Origin: Acidobacteriota bacterium
GTDB taxonomy: Bacteria > Acidobacteriota > Terriglobia > Acidiferrales > UBA7541
NCBI GenBank assembly: GCA_013289825.1
Contig: JABCZF010000032.1
Location: 1-43,362, forward strand
Length of the DNA: 43,362 nt
Direction of reading: 5' to 3'
Shown: positions 1 through 7,930 of the stretch, piece by piece
How positions within the stretch are numbered: position 1 is the first letter of the stretch
How the letters are laid out: each line of letters opens with the position of its first letter
Notes under the pieces: model-generated
Told to the model about the DNA's origin: nothing
What the model saw: the letters and a program-made list of their open reading frames with translations, nothing else
Databases searched by the model: none
Program-made: the position numbers and the translations under genes

Positions 1-118
1 TCTGAAGGGTGACTTTGAAACCGCGACTTTCGAGGAGACAACCGATAGAGGAAGCTGCAACTCCCTTTCCAAGTGAGGAAACAACACCGCCGGTAACAAA
101 AATATATTTTGGCGCCAT
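1..118 (-). CDS. pyrG: CTP synthase, N-terminal fragment
   Basis: CTP synthase amidates UTP to CTP with ATP and glutamine in the cytoplasm. Only the first 39 codons are in the window. They read MAPKYIFVTGGVVSSLGKG followed by VAASSIGCLLESRGFKV, the family-typical opening with the glycine-rich ATP-binding loop (GGVVSSLGKG). The start is the ATG whose complement lies at 116-118. A second ATG four bases upstream (120-122) is out of frame. The gene runs off the left edge. A strong sigma-70-like promoter sits about 75 bases upstream. kdsB lies on the same strand 2.5 kb upstream, the order kdsB-pyrG often seen in Gram-negative bacteria, but here a plus-strand cassette separates them. The identity is secure despite the short fragment because this opening is distinctive. 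Confidence 0.93.
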   Translation of the reverse strand, partial: MAPKYIFVTGGVVSSLGKGVAASSIGCLLESRGFKVTLQ

Positions 119-142
119 CCATGCAGCCCACGTCCGGGATTC

Positions 143-156
143 CCCGGCGCGCCGGG
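143..156. repeat. 14-bp perfect palindrome in the pyrG leader
   Basis: The sequence CCCGGCGCGCCGGG is fully self-complementary and lies between the pyrG promoter and its start codon, so it is inside the predicted 5' leader. It could form a GC-only hairpin or be a protein-binding site. No T-tract follows it on the minus strand, so it is not a simple terminator. A regulatory role is inference. Confidence 0.45.
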
Positions 157-190
157 CTTATCAGCCCTCCACAGGAGTGACGTACACATA

Positions 191-219
191 ATTATCATCG
201 GAATGCGCGCGGCTGTCAA
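191..219 (-). promoter_or_regulatory. Sigma-70-like promoter for pyrG
   Basis: On the minus strand a perfect TTGACA (complement of 214-219) is followed by a 17-bp spacer and GATAAT (complement of 191-196). This is near consensus and points at pyrG, giving a leader of about 65 bases. The rest of 220-539 holds no gene I can support; it is the divergent control region of pyrG and the plus-strand cassette. Confidence 0.75.
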
Positions 220-539
220 ATCGAAGAATTAATCCGGGGAACGTGCAATGTTGAATTAAGGAACTGGACGATACCTGGAGGCGCAGATTCCAGGCGCGAG
301 TACATGAATGCCGCGAAACTTTTTTCCCCGAAGCGGGTTTGCATCTTGGGTGGGGAGTTTGTCCGCGTTTCCGCTGTAAAGAAAGTGTTGTGCGATTGAA
401 CAACATGTCTCGCCCGCGGAAACCGTTTGCAGGGTTGTAATCATCAAAGCAGTGGTAGATCTGCGAGAGCCGCGAACGACATACGGTGACGCTATCCAGA
501 GGGACTCGTGGGGGGGCTCTTGAACGTAGGGAAGGGGTA

Positions 540-1010
540 ATGAAACTGAATATACGGTGGTGGTTTGGTGGTGCTTCACTAGTAGGCATCCTTCTTTTCC
601 CTGGTTTTTCCGGTGCGCAGCAAAAACAAGTGCCGGCTGCACAGGCCAGTATTTCTTACGATTTGAGCCGGGAGACCGTTCTTGAAGGAACGGTAGTCAG
701 TTTCACCTCCAATTCCAAGATCCCTCCGCTTGGATCGCATGTGACCATTCAAACCGCCTCGGGCCCCGTGGACGTCCATCTGGGCAGCGAAGCCCTGCTC
801 AAGAGCAATGACATTTTTTTGGCTGCGGGTGATTCCATCCGAATTGTGGGAGAAAACCAGCCATATGGCGGGGGAGGCTTTTTCGCCGCGAGAATTTTGC
901 AGAAAGGCAGTCAATCCGTGACCTTACGGAACTCCAAGGGAATCCCTCTTTCGCCCAAACGCGTCGTGACCGGATCACCTGCACAGACGCGCCACGGGGG
1001 TACCCAATGA
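540..1010 (+). CDS. Small exported protein of unknown function
   Basis: The protein has 156 residues with a Sec signal peptide: basic start MKLNIRWW, a hydrophobic stretch, and likely cleavage after GFSGA near residue 25. The mature part is probably beta-rich. One segment (about 45-110) reads like a small OB-like or metal-sensing barrel domain: a stretch on 'turning on' (ETVLEGTVVSF), then repeated short strands and a glycine run YGGGGFF. I do not recognise the family, although this type of protein is common in acidobacterial genomes. The frame is open from 486, but the ATG at 540 sits behind GGGAAGGGG and begins a proper signal peptide. Its stop overlaps the next start (ATGA at 1007), so the two genes are translationally coupled and likely work together at the cell surface. 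Confidence 0.7.
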   Translation: MKLNIRWWFGGASLVGILLFPGFSGAQQKQVPAAQASISYDLSRETVLEGTVVSFTSNSKIPPLGSHVTIQTASGPVDVHLGSEALLKSNDIFLAAGDSIRIVGENQPYGGGGFFAARILQKGSQSVTLRNSKGIPLSPKRVVTGSPAQTRHGGTQ

Positions 1011-2554
1011 AGCGTGCGCTCTTACTCTGTGGATGCCTTGCCGCCCTATGGGCTTCGGCTTGCAGCGGTGGAGGAACCACCGTCACGCCTCCGCCACCGA
1101 CCGGTCCTTTCTCCAACGCAAGCTTGCAGGGACAATATGCATTTTCAATGACCGGCTCGGAGATCGCCTCCTCTGGGCTAGCCAGCTCGAACTTATTCAC
1201 GCGGCTCGGATCATTCACGGCCGATGGAAAAGGAGTCATCACCACTGGGGCTGAGGACATCAATCTGGTGACGGGCTCCAACGAATTTAACTTTACGGGG
1301 GGAAGCTATTCGGTGAACGGAGATGGCCGCGGCACGCTGAGTTTGATCGACAGTAGCGGCACGCTCACTTTCAGCATCACACTTGTTTCTTCGTCTAACG
1401 GATACATAATCGCCATGCCAACGGATGGCCTTTCGACAGCAAGTGGCAGCTTCATCAAGCAGGACCCCTCAGCGTTTCTGGTGTCGGGTATTTCCGGCAA
1501 CTATGCGTTCGATTTCTCTGGTCTCGACGCGAGCGCCGTACCCCAACCCGAATCGGTCGTCGGCCAGTTCTTCGCAGACAGCGGTGGACATTTCTCGACC
1601 GGATTCGCTGACGACAATGATGGTGCTACGGTGGTGAACGGTGGCAACCAGCCTATCACCGGCACCTACGCTGGAGACCCTCTGATCCCCAGCGGTTTGG
1701 CTAGTTTTGGCCGGGGAGTTTTCAACCTCGGTGGCATTCAAGGCGTGTTCTACATTGTGGGGCGCAATCAGGTTAAGTTTATGGAGACCACATCGGGAGG
1801 CGCGCTCGCCGGAGATGCGTTTACACAATCGAACATCCCGACGACGACGGCCGGGATAAGCGGCGGCTTCGTCTACGTAATGGGGGGATCGGGCGGTTCC
1901 GGTCCGCTGACGCGTGGAGGAAGGTTTACCGCCACAAGCGGAGCACTATCGAACATCCTGGTGGACAACAATAATGCTGGAACGCTTCTGAGCTTGGGTG
2001 CTAGCGCCGGGACCTACACGATCGATTCCGCCGGAAGCGGCAGGGGAACGGTCACTTACAACGTCGCAGGTCAAAAGAATCCATTCATGTACGTGTTTTA
2101 CTTGATCTCTCCCACGCAAGCTGTTGTTCAGGACCAGAGTATCGGAATCGTGGCGGACGGCTCGCTCTTGGGCCAAGCATCGGCTACCATCAGCGATTCT
2201 TCCCTCGCCGGTAATTACGCCATCAACTGGAGTGGTCTCACCAGCACAAATATGACGAGTGACGAAGAGGACCTGGTAGGCCAAACAGCTTTGGCCGGCG
2301 GGGGTCTAACCGGCACGATCGACCTGAATGAGTTTGCTTCCGGCAATCAGTTTACGTCTGTTCCGTTAACGGGAACTTTCAAGCTCAGTGCTGACCCAAC
2401 GGGGCATAACACTTTAACCGTAAGTCTGGCGACCAACCCCGCAAACAACGGGATTACCTTCTTCGCTTACGTAGCGAACAACAATACTGTGCTTTTCATG
2501 GCGACCCAGAGTGTGCGCCTAACGGCGGGCGTTTTGACTCCTCAGACCCAATAA
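1007..2554 (+). CDS. Beta-repeat surface protein, probable lipoprotein
   Basis: The 515-residue protein begins with a signal peptide ending in a lipobox-like WASAC. Cys19 would be the lipidated residue; -3 is Ala rather than Leu, so lipidation is likely but not certain. A Gly/Thr/Pro linker (GGGTTVTPPPPTGP) follows. The rest holds about four related segments of 115-120 residues, opening near residues 38, 158, 275 and 395 with variants of SLxGxYAFxxSG. Each is rich in Gly, Ser and Thr with alternating strands, as in a beta-repeat surface protein. Similar repeat proteins are frequent in Acidobacteria and have no known function. The start overlaps the previous gene by 4 bases. A clear terminator follows 25 bases after the stop. 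Confidence 0.72.
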   Translation: MKRALLLCGCLAALWASACSGGGTTVTPPPPTGPFSNASLQGQYAFSMTGSEIASSGLASSNLFTRLGSFTADGKGVITTGAEDINLVTGSNEFNFTGGSYSVNGDGRGTLSLIDSSGTLTFSITLVSSSNGYIIAMPTDGLSTASGSFIKQDPSAFLVSGISGNYAFDFSGLDASAVPQPESVVGQFFADSGGHFSTGFADDNDGATVVNGGNQPITGTYAGDPLIPSGLASFGRGVFNLGGIQGVFYIVGRNQVKFMETTSGGALAGDAFTQSNIPTTTAGISGGFVYVMGGSGGSGPLTRGGRFTATSGALSNILVDNNNAGTLLSLGASAGTYTIDSAGSGRGTVTYNVAGQKNPFMYVFYLISPTQAVVQDQSIGIVADGSLLGQASATISDSSLAGNYAINWSGLTSTNMTSDEEDLVGQTALAGGGLTGTIDLNEFASGNQFTSVPLTGTFKLSADPTGHNTLTVSLATNPANNGITFFAYVANNNTVLFMATQSVRLTAGVLTPQTQ

Positions 2555-2579
2555 CCGTTGAGCGACGTATGGTAGTGAG

Positions 2580-2618
2580 AAAGCCGCCCGGCAGAAACCT
2601 GCCGGGTGGCTTTATTTT
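2580..2618 (+). terminator. Rho-independent terminator
   Basis: A 15-bp stem pairs 2580-2594 (AAAGCCGCCCGGCAG) with 2599-2613 (CTGCCGGGTGGCTTT), with one G-T pair and the loop AAAC. ATTTTT follows. It ends the plus-strand cassette. The kdsB stop codon (2612-2614) lies in the right arm, so the hairpin may also serve kdsB, but that side has no clear U-tract. Confidence 0.88.
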
Positions 2619-3358
2619 TGGAGGAGTTTTTCGACGCGGGCGACGTCTTCGGGCGCGTCGACGCTTACCGCATCGTGTTCGACTTCGGCTACGCGAATCT
2701 TCCAGCCGTTTTCGAGCCAGCGGAGTTGCTCGAGCTGTTCGATGCGCTCGAGCTCGCCTTGGGGCAGGGTGGGATATTCGAGGAGGGCGTCGCGCTGGAA
2801 CACGTAAAGGCCGAGATGTTTTAGGTGGCGCACCTGAATCTTGCTGGCCGTGTCACGCACCCAGGGAATGGGGGCCCGCGAAAAATAAAGTCCATTGTTG
2901 TCGAAATCGAGGACGGTCTTCACGACGTTGGGGTCCATGATGTCCGCAGGAGTTTTGATGGGGGTGGCTACTGTGGAGATCGCGGCCGCAGGCTCTTCAA
3001 GAAGGGCATTTACCGCGGTGTCGACGGCCACCGGATCCAGCAGCGGCTCATCACCCTGCACATTCACAAAAACGTCGCCCTTTTCGTGCGCCGCGACTTC
3101 CGCTACGCGCTCGGTCCCGGTTCGGTGGTCCGCGCGTGTCATGCGGGCTGCGCCACCGAAGCTTTCCACAGCCTTCACGATGCGTTCATCGTCTGTGGCA
3201 ACAATCACGCGATCGGCGAGTCGGGCCATCTTGGCTCGCTCATAGACGCGCTGGATCATTGGTTTGCCAGCCAGCGAAACGAGTGGTTTACCGGGCAAAC
3301 GCGTGGAACCAAAACGCGCTGGAATGACGATGACGACTTCAGGCTTGGCCGAACTCAT
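2612..3358 (-). CDS. kdsB: 3-deoxy-manno-octulosonate cytidylyltransferase (CMP-KDO synthetase)
   Basis: KdsB activates KDO with CTP to CMP-KDO for the lipopolysaccharide inner core, so the organism has a Gram-negative envelope. The protein has 248 residues, the usual length. Visible family motifs are IPARFGSTRLPGKPL near the start (nucleotide-binding loop), VATDDERI, RTGTERVAEVA, NVQGDEPLL (metal and sugar binding), FSRAPIPW, and a C-terminal LERIEQLEQLRWLENG and VDAPEDV. The frame stays open 18 codons further upstream. I prefer the ATG at 3358 because GAGAG lies about 10 bases before it and homologues begin a few residues before the first strand. Its product's partner enzyme pyrG, which makes CTP, lies beyond the inserted cassette on the same strand. 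Confidence 0.95.
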   Translation of the reverse strand: MSSAKPEVVIVIPARFGSTRLPGKPLVSLAGKPMIQRVYERAKMARLADRVIVATDDERIVKAVESFGGAARMTRADHRTGTERVAEVAAHEKGDVFVNVQGDEPLLDPVAVDTAVNALLEEPAAAISTVATPIKTPADIMDPNVVKTVLDFDNNGLYFSRAPIPWVRDTASKIQVRHLKHLGLYVFQRDALLEYPTLPQGELERIEQLEQLRWLENGWKIRVAEVEHDAVSVDAPEDVARVEKLLQK

Positions 3359-3552
3359 GCCCGTGAATCTCTCATGACGTTGAGTCTCCCACATTCGGGA
3401 ATATTTGGGCACTCCCTACAGTCCTTCTGTGATGGGCGCAAGGTTATCTCGACTTACTACGCTGAACAAGTCTGGCTCAGAACCTGGCCCAACCTTGCGG
3501 AATCTCTCAAACGGGCGCTCATTACCATTCGGGAGCTACTAGGGGATTTGCC

Positions 3553-3580
3553 TTGTCTTCGCTTGCGCCAGTGGTAGAAT
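3553..3580 (+). promoter_or_regulatory. Probable promoter of the VWFA gene pair
   Basis: TTGTCT (3553-3558), a 16-bp spacer and TAGAAT (3575-3580) make a plausible sigma-70-type promoter about 55 bases upstream of the GTG start at 3636. It was read by eye against consensus only. Confidence 0.5.
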
Positions 3581-3635
3581 CGCGTGTGGTCCGAGCCGCG
3601 CGGCCGTTCTGGGAAACCGGGACGATGGGGGTGCC

Positions 3636-4676
3636 GTGAAACGCGATAGACATGGGTTTCGCGTTATTATATTTTCCGTTGTCGTGCTGTTACTGGCTTG
3701 TCTGGTCACGTCTCGCGTTGCCATTCTCGCTGCGCCGCAAGCGCAATCTCCCGCCGAGGAAAACAAGCAGAATGAAAACAAGCCCAAGGATGACGTAAGG
3801 AAGAACACACCCGGGCTAGCGCTCAAGCCCGGCCACAGTCTGAAAATGGACGTGGACCTTGCGCTGGTCAACGTCACCGTCACGGATCCCTACAATCGGT
3901 TGGTCACTGGCCTGGAAATGGAAAACTTCCGCGTCTTCGAAGACAATAGCGAACAGGAAGTGGTAACCTTCTCGGCTGAAGACGTGCCCATTTCTATCGG
4001 GGTAATCTTCGATTTCAGCGGCAGCATGGCCAATAAAGTCGGAAAGGCGCGCGAAGCCGCCGTGCAATTCTTCAAGACCGCCAACCCCCAAGATGAATTT
4101 TTTCTGGTGAGCTTCAACGAGCGCGCGGAGCTGACCAGCGCCTTCACCAATAGCGTCGAAGACCTGCAGAGCAGCCTGATGTTGACCTCCGCCAAGGGAC
4201 GCACCGCTTTGCTCGATGCGATTTACCTCGGGCTGAGCCAGATGAGAGGTGCACACAACGGCAAACGTGCCTTGCTCATCCTATCCGATGGAGGAGATAA
4301 TCATAGTCGGTACAATGAAAGCGATATCAAGCGCCTGGTAAAGGAAGCGGACACCCAGCTCTATGCCGTGGGCATCTTCGACGCGCTTGGATATCGCAAT
4401 CGGACGCCGGAAGAACTGAACGGTCCGTCGTTGCTTTCAGAAATCACGGAGATGACCGGGGGGCGGGTATTTTCCGTCGAAAAGCTTGAGGAACTTCCGG
4501 ATATCGCATCAAAAATAGGCATGGAGCTGCGAAATCAATATGTTCTGGGATATCGGCCGAACAACAAAGCGCACGATGCGCGGTGGCGGAAAATCAAGAT
4601 TAAGCTGCGCGCTCCGAGAGGGCTGCCGCCGCTCAATGTTTTCGCTAAGACGGGTTACTACGCACCGAGCCACTGA
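3636..4676 (+). CDS. Exported VWFA-related Acidobacterial domain protein (copy 1)
   Basis: This 346-residue protein has a signal peptide: basic N-terminus MKRDRHGFR, hydrophobic core to about residue 32, cleavage near AAPQA. A Lys/Asn/Glu-rich linker follows, then a domain of the TIGR03436 type (VWFA-related Acidobacterial domain). The N-terminal part holds DVDLALVNVTVTD and a FRVFEDNSEQEV strand set. The VWA fold has a MIDAS metal site DFSGS at D126, S128 and S130, with a later LILSDGGDN. The C-terminus YVLGYRPNN...GYYAPSH is typical of the family. It likely binds a protein partner through a divalent metal outside the inner membrane; the partner is unknown. GTG start behind GATGGGGG. A paralogue overlaps its 3' end. 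Confidence 0.88.
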   Translation: MKRDRHGFRVIIFSVVVLLLACLVTSRVAILAAPQAQSPAEENKQNENKPKDDVRKNTPGLALKPGHSLKMDVDLALVNVTVTDPYNRLVTGLEMENFRVFEDNSEQEVVTFSAEDVPISIGVIFDFSGSMANKVGKAREAAVQFFKTANPQDEFFLVSFNERAELTSAFTNSVEDLQSSLMLTSAKGRTALLDAIYLGLSQMRGAHNGKRALLILSDGGDNHSRYNESDIKRLVKEADTQLYAVGIFDALGYRNRTPEELNGPSLLSEITEMTGGRVFSVEKLEELPDIASKIGMELRNQYVLGYRPNNKAHDARWRKIKIKLRAPRGLPPLNVFAKTGYYAPSH

Positions 4677-5685
4677 GTTTGCTTGCTGGCGCCTTCGCGT
4701 CTTGTGCAATCTTCTTCTATTTCTCTGTGCCACGGCTTTGTTTGCGTGGCCAGGCCTTGCTCAGATTCCTGTCCCCAATCGACAGCCGCTTCCTCCGGGA
4801 CAGGATGCTAATGCTGGAAAACCGGGCTCGGTCATCAAGATTGACGTCGGCCTGGTGGTGCTGCACACCAGTGTGCTCGACGATCGGGGCAAGTTCGCGG
4901 ACGGCTTGAAAGTCGAAAATTTCCGCATTTTCGAAGATAAAGTCGAACAAAAGCTCTCTACGTTTAAGCGCGAGGATGTTCCCGTCAGCATGGGCCTGGT
5001 GATCGACAACAGCGGCAGCATGCGCGACAAACGACCGCGCGTCAATGAAGCCGCCCTCACTCTGGTCGAGTCCAGCAACCCCCAGGACGAAGCTTTCGTG
5101 GTCAACTTCAACGATGATTTCTATCTCGACCTCGACAAGGATTTCACCAATAGCATTCCGGAGCTGAAGGAAGCGCTTGAACGCATTGATTCGCGCGGCA
5201 GCACGGCGCTCTTCGACGCGGTTATCGGCTCGCTCGATCATCTTAAGAAAGCCGCCAAGGACAAGAGGGTGCTGCTGGTGGTCACCGATGGCGAGGACAA
5301 TTCCAGCCATAACTCGCTGGAGAAGACACTCCGTGAAATCCAGAAGACGGACACGGTGATCTATACGATTGGCTTGCTTGGCGATGAAAAAAGAAAAGAG
5401 AAGAATCACGCCATGAAAGCGTTGAAGCAAATCGCCGAAGCGTCGGGTGGTTTGGCCTTTTTCCCGGAAAGCGTTGATGACGTACACACCATCTGCGAAC
5501 AGGTCGCACACGATATCCGCAATCAGTACACTCTGGCCTACTATCCATCGAATACCAGAAAAGACGGAACATTCCGCGCCGTCGGCGTGCAGGTGATTCC
5601 ACCGCGAGGCCGCGGCAAGCTGGTCGCCCGCACGCGTAACGGCTACTACGCGCCAGGTAGTCCGGCCTCAGCATCAGGGAACTAG
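4636..5685 (+). CDS. Exported VWFA-related Acidobacterial domain protein (copy 2)
   Basis: This is a paralogue of the gene just upstream, with the same order: signal peptide, DVGLVVLHTSVLDD strand set, FRIFEDKVEQKL, MIDAS motif DNSGS (D124, S126, S128), LLVVTDGEDNS and the ending YTLAYYPSN...NGYYAPG. The frame is open from 4540. I chose the ATG at 4636 (349 residues), which gives a basic N-region (RRVTTHRAT) before the hydrophobic core LLLFLCATALFAWPGLAQ. It overlaps copy 1 by 41 bases. TTG at 4702 is an alternative start. The overlap and shared order suggest tandem duplication and co-translation, with divergence mostly in the signal peptide and linker. Confidence 0.85.
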   Translation: MFSLRRVTTHRATEFACWRLRVLCNLLLFLCATALFAWPGLAQIPVPNRQPLPPGQDANAGKPGSVIKIDVGLVVLHTSVLDDRGKFADGLKVENFRIFEDKVEQKLSTFKREDVPVSMGLVIDNSGSMRDKRPRVNEAALTLVESSNPQDEAFVVNFNDDFYLDLDKDFTNSIPELKEALERIDSRGSTALFDAVIGSLDHLKKAAKDKRVLLVVTDGEDNSSHNSLEKTLREIQKTDTVIYTIGLLGDEKRKEKNHAMKALKQIAEASGGLAFFPESVDDVHTICEQVAHDIRNQYTLAYYPSNTRKDGTFRAVGVQVIPPRGRGKLVARTRNGYYAPGSPASASGN

Positions 5686-5725
5686 ATCACCCTGGAAGCG
5701 ACGGCGCTTTGCTGGCTAGGGTGCG

Positions 5726-5793
5726 GCCGGCTAGGCCTCCATCATGCGCAGTTAGCCGGCACTTCCCGTCCGGCCAGTACCGACCAGTACCGA
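5726..5793. repeat. Inverted repeat and tandem 10-bp repeat upstream of the thioredoxin-like gene
   Basis: An 8-bp inverted repeat GCCGGCTA (5726-5733) / TAGCCGGC (5753-5760) with a 19-base loop is followed by two perfect tandem copies of CCAGTACCGA (5774-5783 and 5784-5793). Both lie between the VWFA pair and the next promoter. The stem has no T-tract, so it is a weak terminator candidate. The 10-bp spacing of the direct repeat is one helical turn, which would suit a dimeric regulator. Confidence 0.4.
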
Positions 5794-5801
5794 TCAAGGA
5801 A

Positions 5802-5832
5802 TTGACCAGCGCAGAACTATCTGTGATATATT
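5802..5832 (+). promoter_or_regulatory. Probable promoter of the thioredoxin-like gene
   Basis: TTGACC (5802-5807), a 17-bp spacer and GATATA (5825-5830), with TGTG just before it as an extended -10. Transcription would begin at about 5837-5842, right at the GTG start codon, so the mRNA may be leaderless. Confidence 0.5.
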
Positions 5833-5841
5833 TCCGCCATT

Positions 5842-6372
5842 GTGTTGTACAGCCACTTTCCTAGACGGCTACTCCCCAGCGTTATCTTGCTCGCGGCTAT
5901 TTGCGCGTTTGCCGGCACTAGCGGCAAGGAGCCGGCTCCTCGATTTAACGCCAGAACTACAGAAGGTGAAAAGTTCAGCAATGACTCCATCAAAGGGAAA
6001 ATCGTTCTGCTGGAGTTCTGGACGACTTGGTGCAAGTTCTGTGTCGATGAAGCTCCGTTTGTGGACAAGCTAGGTCACGAGCTCGCGGACAAAGGGCTAG
6101 TGGTGCTGGCGATCAATGTCGGCGAATCCAAAAAGACCGTCAAGAAGTACCTCGACCTGCACCCGCGAAATTGCAAGATCGTCCTGATGGAAGATACAAA
6201 TCTGGCCGCCATGTATCAGGCCACTGTTTATCCCATTTATGTGGTGATAGATCGCGACGGCAACGTTGCCGGAACGCAGCGTGGCGCGGGAGGCGAACCT
6301 GCCCTTCGAAGACTCATCGCTAGCGCCGGCCTCGACTCGCCGGATTCTCCCGACGACTCCGATTCCGATTAA
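5842..6372 (+). CDS. Exported TlpA/ResA-like thioredoxin-fold protein
   Basis: The 176-residue protein has an N-terminal signal peptide or anchor (RRLLPSVILLAAICAFAG) and one thioredoxin-fold domain of the AhpC-TSA/TlpA type. The redox motif is WCKFC (C64 and C67), and the cis-proline lies in TVYPIYVVIDRDG (P131). The GKIVLLEFWTTWC strand is canonical. Such proteins reduce disulfides or supply reductant outside the inner membrane, for example in cytochrome c or copper-site maturation; the client here is unknown. The C-terminal tail is very acidic (SPDSPDDSDSD). The GTG start (or TTG at 5845) has no Shine-Dalgarno, fitting a leaderless message. Its stop overlaps the stop of the minus-strand esterase in TTAA (6369-6372). 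Confidence 0.85.
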   Translation: MLYSHFPRRLLPSVILLAAICAFAGTSGKEPAPRFNARTTEGEKFSNDSIKGKIVLLEFWTTWCKFCVDEAPFVDKLGHELADKGLVVLAINVGESKKTVKKYLDLHPRNCKIVLMEDTNLAAMYQATVYPIYVVIDRDGNVAGTQRGAGGEPALRRLIASAGLDSPDSPDDSDSD

Positions 6373-7838
6373 CCATGGCGGCCCGTCGCGGGGACTTCGG
6401 TGCGCGGTTTCGCGGGATTGGCCGTCACGCTCACCGAAACTCCTGGTCCCTTGATGTAGCGGCTCGCAAATGTCAGGAATGTAGGCCAATTGGGGGCCGG
6501 CGTGTGGCCCCCGCTATGCTGTCGATAAGCAAGCTCGCCGTCGATGAGAGGGGTTTCGATAGCCGGAAACTCCGTCGTGCCTAAATCTTTTTTCCCTAAC
6601 AGGCGATAAACAGGACCCGCAGCAACGGTGGCCAGAAACATCCCGCGCCCGTCCACCCACCCGTCGCCTTGCGTCGCACCGGCGCCGATGAAGACAGGCC
6701 GCGGTGCACTCAGCGCGATCAGTTCATGTGCATCCATCGGCAAATCGTCGGGCGTCAACGGCCCGGCATACTTTAGGAAATTTCCAGCCATCCAATGATA
6801 TTCGCCTGTCCCTGCGACGTTACCGATCTGTTCGCCAAAATTCCGCCGATAGAGAGCGGCTCCGCCTGCGCCGGAAGAACTTACGTAAGCAATCGCAAAG
6901 CGCGGATCGTAGGCCATCGTTACCAGGGCCGCTTTTCCGTAGCGCGAATGGCCCGCGACCCCGATTTGGTGGGCATCCACTGCTTTGTCCGTCTCGAAAT
7001 AGTCCATCGCCCGGCTCGCCCCCCAGGCCCATGCGCGGAGCGCGCCCCAATCGTCCAACTTGCGTGGCTGCCCTTTGTTCACCAGGCCGATGATTCCTTC
7101 TGTCAGACCATCTCCCTTGTCGGCCTGCACCGTGGTCGGAATCAAGACGGCATATCCCCAACCCTTCCCCAGGACTTGCTGTTGCCATGTCGGCCCTTTG
7201 GTTGCAGCAGCGGTCATCTCCGGAATACGCTTCGCAATCGCGGCCATAAATTCCTGGCTGAAGCTCAGTTCCATGACCACGGGCACGGGCCCGAGTTGGT
7301 TCGCAGGCGTGCTCAAGGTAAGTTGGATATTTACTTTGATTTCGGGATACGCCGAATTGTCGACGTGCCCCACCAGCTTCTTCGTGACCACCGGCGCATC
7401 TCCATTCATTTCGCGAAGCGTGCTGGTCACTTCCCAGACGACCTTGGGCGTTTCTCGCGGCGCTCGGCCGTAAATCTCGCGATCAAAATCCTCCACGATC
7501 TCCGGCCGCCGCAACTCCCACCACTCTTTCGCGGACTTTACTTCCTTCCCGTTTTTTAACGTCAAAGGGTCGGGGAGTTTGGGATATGGGTTGGCCTTTG
7601 CTTCATCATAGTTAGCCGCCTGGGGTGACTTCCCGTCGCCATCCGCGCCACGCCGCAAGGATGTGACGCGCAACAAATCCATGATCCGTTGGTGATCTTG
7701 CTCAGCAGTCAGGTGGACGGCAGGGGGCGCGTTCTGGGTGTCCTGAGGCCGGTCGCCAGCACCGCCCCGGACGGGCTGCAGCAAAAATGCCAACACCACG
7801 ACGCCGCTAAACCAACACATGGACACGCGAGTGCTCAC
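6369..7838 (-). CDS. Exported CE15-type glucuronoyl esterase-like alpha/beta-hydrolase
   Basis: Bacterial CE15 enzymes cleave ester bonds between lignin alcohols and 4-O-methyl-glucuronic acid on xylan. The 489-residue protein has a signal peptide (MCWFSGVVVLAFLLQP) and a hydrolase core. The nucleophile elbow is GVAGHSRYGKAAL (Ser about 298), matching the family G-x-S-R-x-G-K pattern. The conserved HWMAGNFLKY and a late SGGHTPAPNWP (His about 445) are also present. The longest open frame starts at 7853, but GAGGAG lies 5 bases before the GTG at 7838, which also starts the signal peptide better. It points to a plant-polymer-degrading soil lifestyle. No other xylan gene is nearby, so the physiological substrate is inferred from the family. 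Confidence 0.8.
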   Translation of the reverse strand: MSTRVSMCWFSGVVVLAFLLQPVRGGAGDRPQDTQNAPPAVHLTAEQDHQRIMDLLRVTSLRRGADGDGKSPQAANYDEAKANPYPKLPDPLTLKNGKEVKSAKEWWELRRPEIVEDFDREIYGRAPRETPKVVWEVTSTLREMNGDAPVVTKKLVGHVDNSAYPEIKVNIQLTLSTPANQLGPVPVVMELSFSQEFMAAIAKRIPEMTAAATKGPTWQQQVLGKGWGYAVLIPTTVQADKGDGLTEGIIGLVNKGQPRKLDDWGALRAWAWGASRAMDYFETDKAVDAHQIGVAGHSRYGKAALVTMAYDPRFAIAYVSSSGAGGAALYRRNFGEQIGNVAGTGEYHWMAGNFLKYAGPLTPDDLPMDAHELIALSAPRPVFIGAGATQGDGWVDGRGMFLATVAAGPVYRLLGKKDLGTTEFPAIETPLIDGELAYRQHSGGHTPAPNWPTFLTFASRYIKGPGVSVSVTANPAKPRTEVPATGRHG

Positions 7839-7930
7839 GGTTGCTCCTCGCATCTAAGTAGGGTTTTGCAAAACGCAGCGATGTTAGCGCAGGGGATTCT
7901 GGATGAAAAGCAATTATCGAGACGGCAAGA

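Noticed and set aside
2825..3577. 250-codon plus-strand open frame over kdsB
   Set aside because: kdsB is unambiguous on the other strand, and this frame has no recognisable motif.
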